In this document: piece after piece, positions 7,188 through 9,358 of the stretch
How the letters are laid out: each line of letters starts with the position of its first letter
Position numbering within the stretch: the stretch's first letter is position 1
Source: Bacteroidota bacterium
GTDB lineage: Bacteria; Bacteroidota; Ignavibacteria; Ignavibacteriales; Melioribacteraceae
Assembly: GCA_021814855.1 (NCBI GenBank)
Contig: JAKAHQ010000036.1
Coordinates: 1 to 9,358, forward strand
DNA length: 9,358 nt
Reading direction: 5' to 3'
The notes under the pieces: model-generated
The model's input: the letters and a program-made list of their open reading frames with translations, nothing else
The model's database searches: none
Told to the model about the DNA's origin: nothing
Position numbers and translations under genes: made by a program

Positions 7188-7201
7188 AAGGGTAAATCCT
7201 T
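7188..7201 (+). repeat. Second copy of AAGGGTA-N2-TCCTT motif, next to the ribosome binding site
   Basis: AAGGGTAAATCCTT matches the upstream copy at 12 of 14 positions and ends directly before the Shine-Dalgarno sequence. Its TCCT (7197-7200) can also pair with AGGA (7204-7207) inside the ribosome binding site across a three-base loop, so it could affect translation. The hairpin is small and its effect is speculative. Confidence 0.35.
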
Positions 7202-7210
7202 AGAGGAGGT
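7202..7210 (+). promoter_or_regulatory. Near-perfect Shine-Dalgarno sequence
   Basis: AGAGGAGGT lies three bases before ATG 7214 when counted from its last base, with the AGGAGG core at 7204-7209. It is the strongest ribosome binding site in the window and fixes the start of the large secreted protein. It suggests high expression and a host that uses Shine-Dalgarno initiation. Confidence 0.85.
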
Positions 7211-7213
7211 GCA

Positions 7214-9358
7214 ATGAAAAAAGTACTACTATTTGTTGTAAGCTTGTTGTTTGTTGCAGGCTGGGCAAAGGCCCAAGTAATTGCAGATTTTGAAACCGAC
7301 GCGGGCGGTTTCTCCAACACCAATTGGGCGCCTATGGTTACTAGTGTAGCAAGAGCAGCCGATCCAACAGGTAAAAGCAGCGGTGTTTTATCTGTTGGTA
7401 TCGATGGAACTCTTGCCGACCACGGAGCTATAGTTAAAAGCGGCGTTGCTGTTGGTTCAGCTCAAGTTATTACCTATTATGTCTATCTGCCGGCAGATAT
7501 TCCGGATGATTTTGATTGTCAAATTTGGGGACAACCACAAGGCGGTAATTGGCCATGGACTCAACAAGATTATTACGCAAAAGATATTCCTAAAGGCGTT
7601 TGGTACCCGTTGAGTTATTATGCTAATCAACAGGCGCTTAACAATCCCGATGTAAATGTTATCTACAGCGCAGGCACGCCGATTCAAGGCGGATTTCAAT
7701 TTGTTCGCGGCGCTTCAAATCCAAATTGGAAGGGTACTATTCTTATAGATAACGTTTCTTTAATAGGCGCTCTTCCTGTAACGATTGCAGATTTTGAAAG
7801 CGATTTAAGCGGCTATACAATTTTAAATTGGAGCGATGGCCTTTCAAATCTTGCAAGAGTTGCCGACCCTACAGGTAAAAGCAGTGGTGCATTGGATATG
7901 ACTTGTACTTCCAACGCTGCAGGAAATAACAGCGCCCTAATTAATAAAACTAATATTGGTCCTCAAAGCGCTTCCGTTACCGAATTAGTTTACTGGGTTT
8001 ATTGCCCGGCAGATATGCCTAGTACAGTTGACTTTACTATTTTTTGCCAGGATAATAAAAACTGGAATCACACCGTACAAACTACAAGCGCGGCTTCAAT
8101 AGTAAAAGGGAAATGGTTCCCGATTTATTTTGATCTTAAGGCATGGGAAGCCAAAAAAAGTACATTTGATGTTGTCAATAATGCTTTTGGTTGGTTTGGA
8201 CTTCAAGTTGATATGAAGGGTTGGTCCGGTGATATTCTTATTGATAATGTTGGTTTCTTAAGCGACATAGTTGAACGAAAATGGGTGGCAGTTGATTTTG
8301 AAACTCCCGCTGCAGGACTAAACGGCTTTTACATTGCAAGCAATCAGAAAACCTTTACCGCCATTTCCAGGATAAAAGATCCAACCGATGCGGCAAATAA
8401 AAATCATGTTATCGATGCGGCGGTAGATCTTTCATTAGGAACCAGCGGCGCTATTGCAATGGACAACGCCTATATCTATAACTCCACAGACGGAAAGTAT
8501 GCAGCTAAAATATCTTTGGATGTTTACATTCCATCAGATTTCCCTTCCGGTTCAACTGTATCGTTGGGATTAAAAGGATTAGCTACAGATAATCAATTGC
8601 TGACGGGCGAGGGGAATACGGTAAAAGCAGGTCAATGGAATACTGTTGTTCTTACGACAAAACCATTAGTTGATGCCGGGCTTTTCAATCCGCAAAAAAC
8701 AACATCTATTCTTGCGCAGGTTCAGTTCAATTCAACGAAGACCTGGAAAGGAGATTTGCTTTTTGATAATTTGACTTATTACGATATCAATCCAATTCTA
8801 AAAGCTCTTGCCTCGCCGGTTACTATAGCGCAGGTAAAATCTTCTGCGGAAGATGGCGCTAAGGTGCCGTTTGATTATATATTGATTCAATGGATTGATA
8901 ATCTTTCTGGCAAAGAAACTTATAATATTTATGTCAGTGAATCTCCTATTACAAATCGATTTGCCAAAGGCGTTGTAAAAGTTGCTTCAGGAATTCCTCA
9001 CGGTCAATTAGCCTGGGCATACAGGCCGTATACATCCGACGGCGCTGTGAAGACTTATTACATTGCAGTTACTGCTTCTATTTCCGGAGAAACGGACTTG
9101 GCAGATCAAGCAAAGGCGGGACCGTTGACCCTTAAGACAAGCAAAACTGTAAAGGTTCAATACGTTCCTAATTTTGCCGACAACTTTAATTTAGACGGTA
9201 TCGATGCGGAATTTTTAGGGTATGAAAATAATCAGGCTACGCCGGAATTAGGCGGCGCTGCCAGACCATGGTATCCCGGCGACACCGATTTTGATTACAG
9301 AGCTACGTTTGTAATTGATGATAATTACTTGTATATGGCTACCAATATTACGGACGAT
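7214..9358 (+). CDS. Large secreted multi-domain carbohydrate-binding-like protein, 3' end outside the window
   Basis: The frame is open for 715 codons from ATG 7214 to the last base, so the protein is incomplete. A clear signal peptide (MKKVLLFVVSLLFVAGWAKA, cleavage before Q21) opens it. Three beta-sandwich repeats follow at residues about 22-185, 190-350 and 357-525. Each starts with [IV]ADFE or VDFE, has a x-DPT- turn near residue 25-30 of the unit, and ends with W[KS]G[TD][IL]L[IF]DN[VL], the closing strand typical of CBM4/9/11-like modules. Residues about 530-640 look like a fibronectin type III domain (ILIQWIDN...ETYNIYVSESPI...YYIAVTA). From about 650 a CBM9/DOMON-like domain begins (NLDGIDAEF...DTDFDYRATFVIDDNYLYMATNITDD). 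No catalytic site is visible so far. It may bind polysaccharide itself, or the enzyme part and a sorting domain (for example type IX secretion) may lie downstream. It has its own leader region and follows a terminator, so it is likely transcribed apart from the glycosidase genes. I do not recognise a named homologue. Confidence 0.88.
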   Translation, partial: MKKVLLFVVSLLFVAGWAKAQVIADFETDAGGFSNTNWAPMVTSVARAADPTGKSSGVLSVGIDGTLADHGAIVKSGVAVGSAQVITYYVYLPADIPDDFDCQIWGQPQGGNWPWTQQDYYAKDIPKGVWYPLSYYANQQALNNPDVNVIYSAGTPIQGGFQFVRGASNPNWKGTILIDNVSLIGALPVTIADFESDLSGYTILNWSDGLSNLARVADPTGKSSGALDMTCTSNAAGNNSALINKTNIGPQSASVTELVYWVYCPADMPSTVDFTIFCQDNKNWNHTVQTTSAASIVKGKWFPIYFDLKAWEAKKSTFDVVNNAFGWFGLQVDMKGWSGDILIDNVGFLSDIVERKWVAVDFETPAAGLNGFYIASNQKTFTAISRIKDPTDAANKNHVIDAAVDLSLGTSGAIAMDNAYIYNSTDGKYAAKISLDVYIPSDFPSGSTVSLGLKGLATDNQLLTGEGNTVKAGQWNTVVLTTKPLVDAGLFNPQKTTSILAQVQFNSTKTWKGDLLFDNLTYYDINPILKALASPVTIAQVKSSAEDGAKVPFDYILIQWIDNLSGKETYNIYVSESPITNRFAKGVVKVASGIPHGQLAWAYRPYTSDGAVKTYYIAVTASISGETDLADQAKAGPLTLKTSKTVKVQYVPNFADNFNLDGIDAEFLGYENNQATPELGGAARPWYPGDTDFDYRATFVIDDNYLYMATNITDD
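7277..7768 (+). repeat. Beta-sandwich repeat 1 of the large secreted protein
   Basis: This codes for residues 22-185, from VIADFETDAGGF to WKGTILIDNVSLIG. It carries ARAADPTGKSSG near its start. It contains several tryptophans (QIWGQ, GNWPWTQQ) that could form an aromatic sugar-binding face. The repeat boundary is judged from the matching first and last strands of the three units. Confidence 0.7.
7781..8263 (+). repeat. Beta-sandwich repeat 2 of the large secreted protein
   Basis: This codes for residues 190-350, from TIADFESDLSGY to WSGDILIDNVGFLS. It shares ADPTGKSSG with repeat 1, plus a YW/YY-V-Y-PAD[IM]P strand (YVYLPADIP against WVYCPADMP), so it is the closest relative of repeat 1. 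Confidence 0.7.
8282..8788 (+). repeat. Beta-sandwich repeat 3 of the large secreted protein
   Basis: This codes for residues 357-525, from WVAVDFETPAAGLNGF to WKGDLLFDNLTYYD. The family pattern is kept (DFET opening, KDPTD turn, LDVYIPSDFP strand, LLFDNL closing strand), but it has diverged more than repeats 1 and 2 and lacks GKSSG. Confidence 0.65.

Larger units (their letters stand above)
6596..7213. other. AT-rich gene-free region upstream of the large secreted protein
   Basis: About 618 bases hold no credible coding frame on either strand. The longest ATG frame I noticed is a 22-codon one at 6921-6989 without a ribosome binding site. There is no tRNA, no CRISPR repeat and no recognisable riboswitch core. 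The stretch must contain the promoter of the next gene. TTGACT at 6864-6869 is a fair -35 match, but its -10 partner near 6888-6893 (TAAATA) is poor. Two ordered signals stand out and are listed separately: a 20-base palindrome near 6710 and a duplicated AAGGGTA-N2-TCCTT motif. Confidence 0.7.

Noticed and set aside
7457..7699. 80-codon minus-strand open frame
   Set aside because: It is antisense to the first beta-sandwich repeat of the large secreted protein, whose + strand frame is uninterrupted for 715 codons.
1..9358. CRISPR arrays, tRNA or rRNA genes, insertion sequences, phage or defence genes
   Set aside because: No regularly spaced repeats, cloverleaf sequence, transposase motifs or terminal inverted repeats were seen by reading.

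Overview
The window looks like a carbohydrate-degradation locus from an anaerobic or facultative member of the Bacteroidota/Ignavibacteriota (FCB) group. I infer this from the AT-leaning but mixed codon use, the secreted GH28/GH51/mutarotase set with type I signal peptides ending in A-Q or G-Q, and the multi-domain extracellular beta-sandwich protein. Purine-rich Shine-Dalgarno sites precede four of the five starts. That fits Ignavibacteria/Chlorobi-like lineages better than Bacteroidia, where such sites are rare. The taxonomic call is inference only. All genes read on the + strand.

Layout: (1) 1-317, the C-terminal tail of a type I mannose-6-phosphate isomerase, interrupted by an in-frame amber codon at 162-164. 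(2) 371-1393, a corrinoid methyltransferase-like member of the uroporphyrinogen decarboxylase superfamily (MtaA/CmuA type) with an intact H-x-C...C zinc motif. (3) 1575-6514, a compact three-gene unit with gaps of 59 and 96 bases: a secreted GH28-like beta-helix enzyme, a secreted GH51 alpha-L-arabinofuranosidase with a C-terminal PA14 domain, and an exported aldose 1-epimerase. It closes with a clear intrinsic terminator at about 6547-6595. (4) 6596-7213, an AT-rich gene-free stretch with a 20-base operator-like palindrome and a twice-occurring AAGGGTA-N2-TCCTT motif. (5) 7214 to the window edge, a large secreted protein preceded by a very strong ribosome binding site. It has three tandem beta-sandwich repeats, a fibronectin-III-like segment and the start of a CBM9/DOMON-like domain, and it is cut by the window end.

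How they may work together: the GH28-like protein would cut a pectic or related backbone outside the cytoplasm, the GH51 enzyme would release L-arabinofuranose side chains, and the mutarotase would speed anomer interconversion before uptake or isomerisation. The multi-domain protein would bind polysaccharide or belong to a larger secreted enzyme. The most unusual point is that the GH28-like enzyme keeps the three catalytic aspartates of its family but lacks the conserved His of the GHG motif and the Arg and Lys of the RIK motif. It may therefore act on something other than classical polygalacturonate. I did not see a wholly new system such as a defence island, CRISPR array or mobile element.
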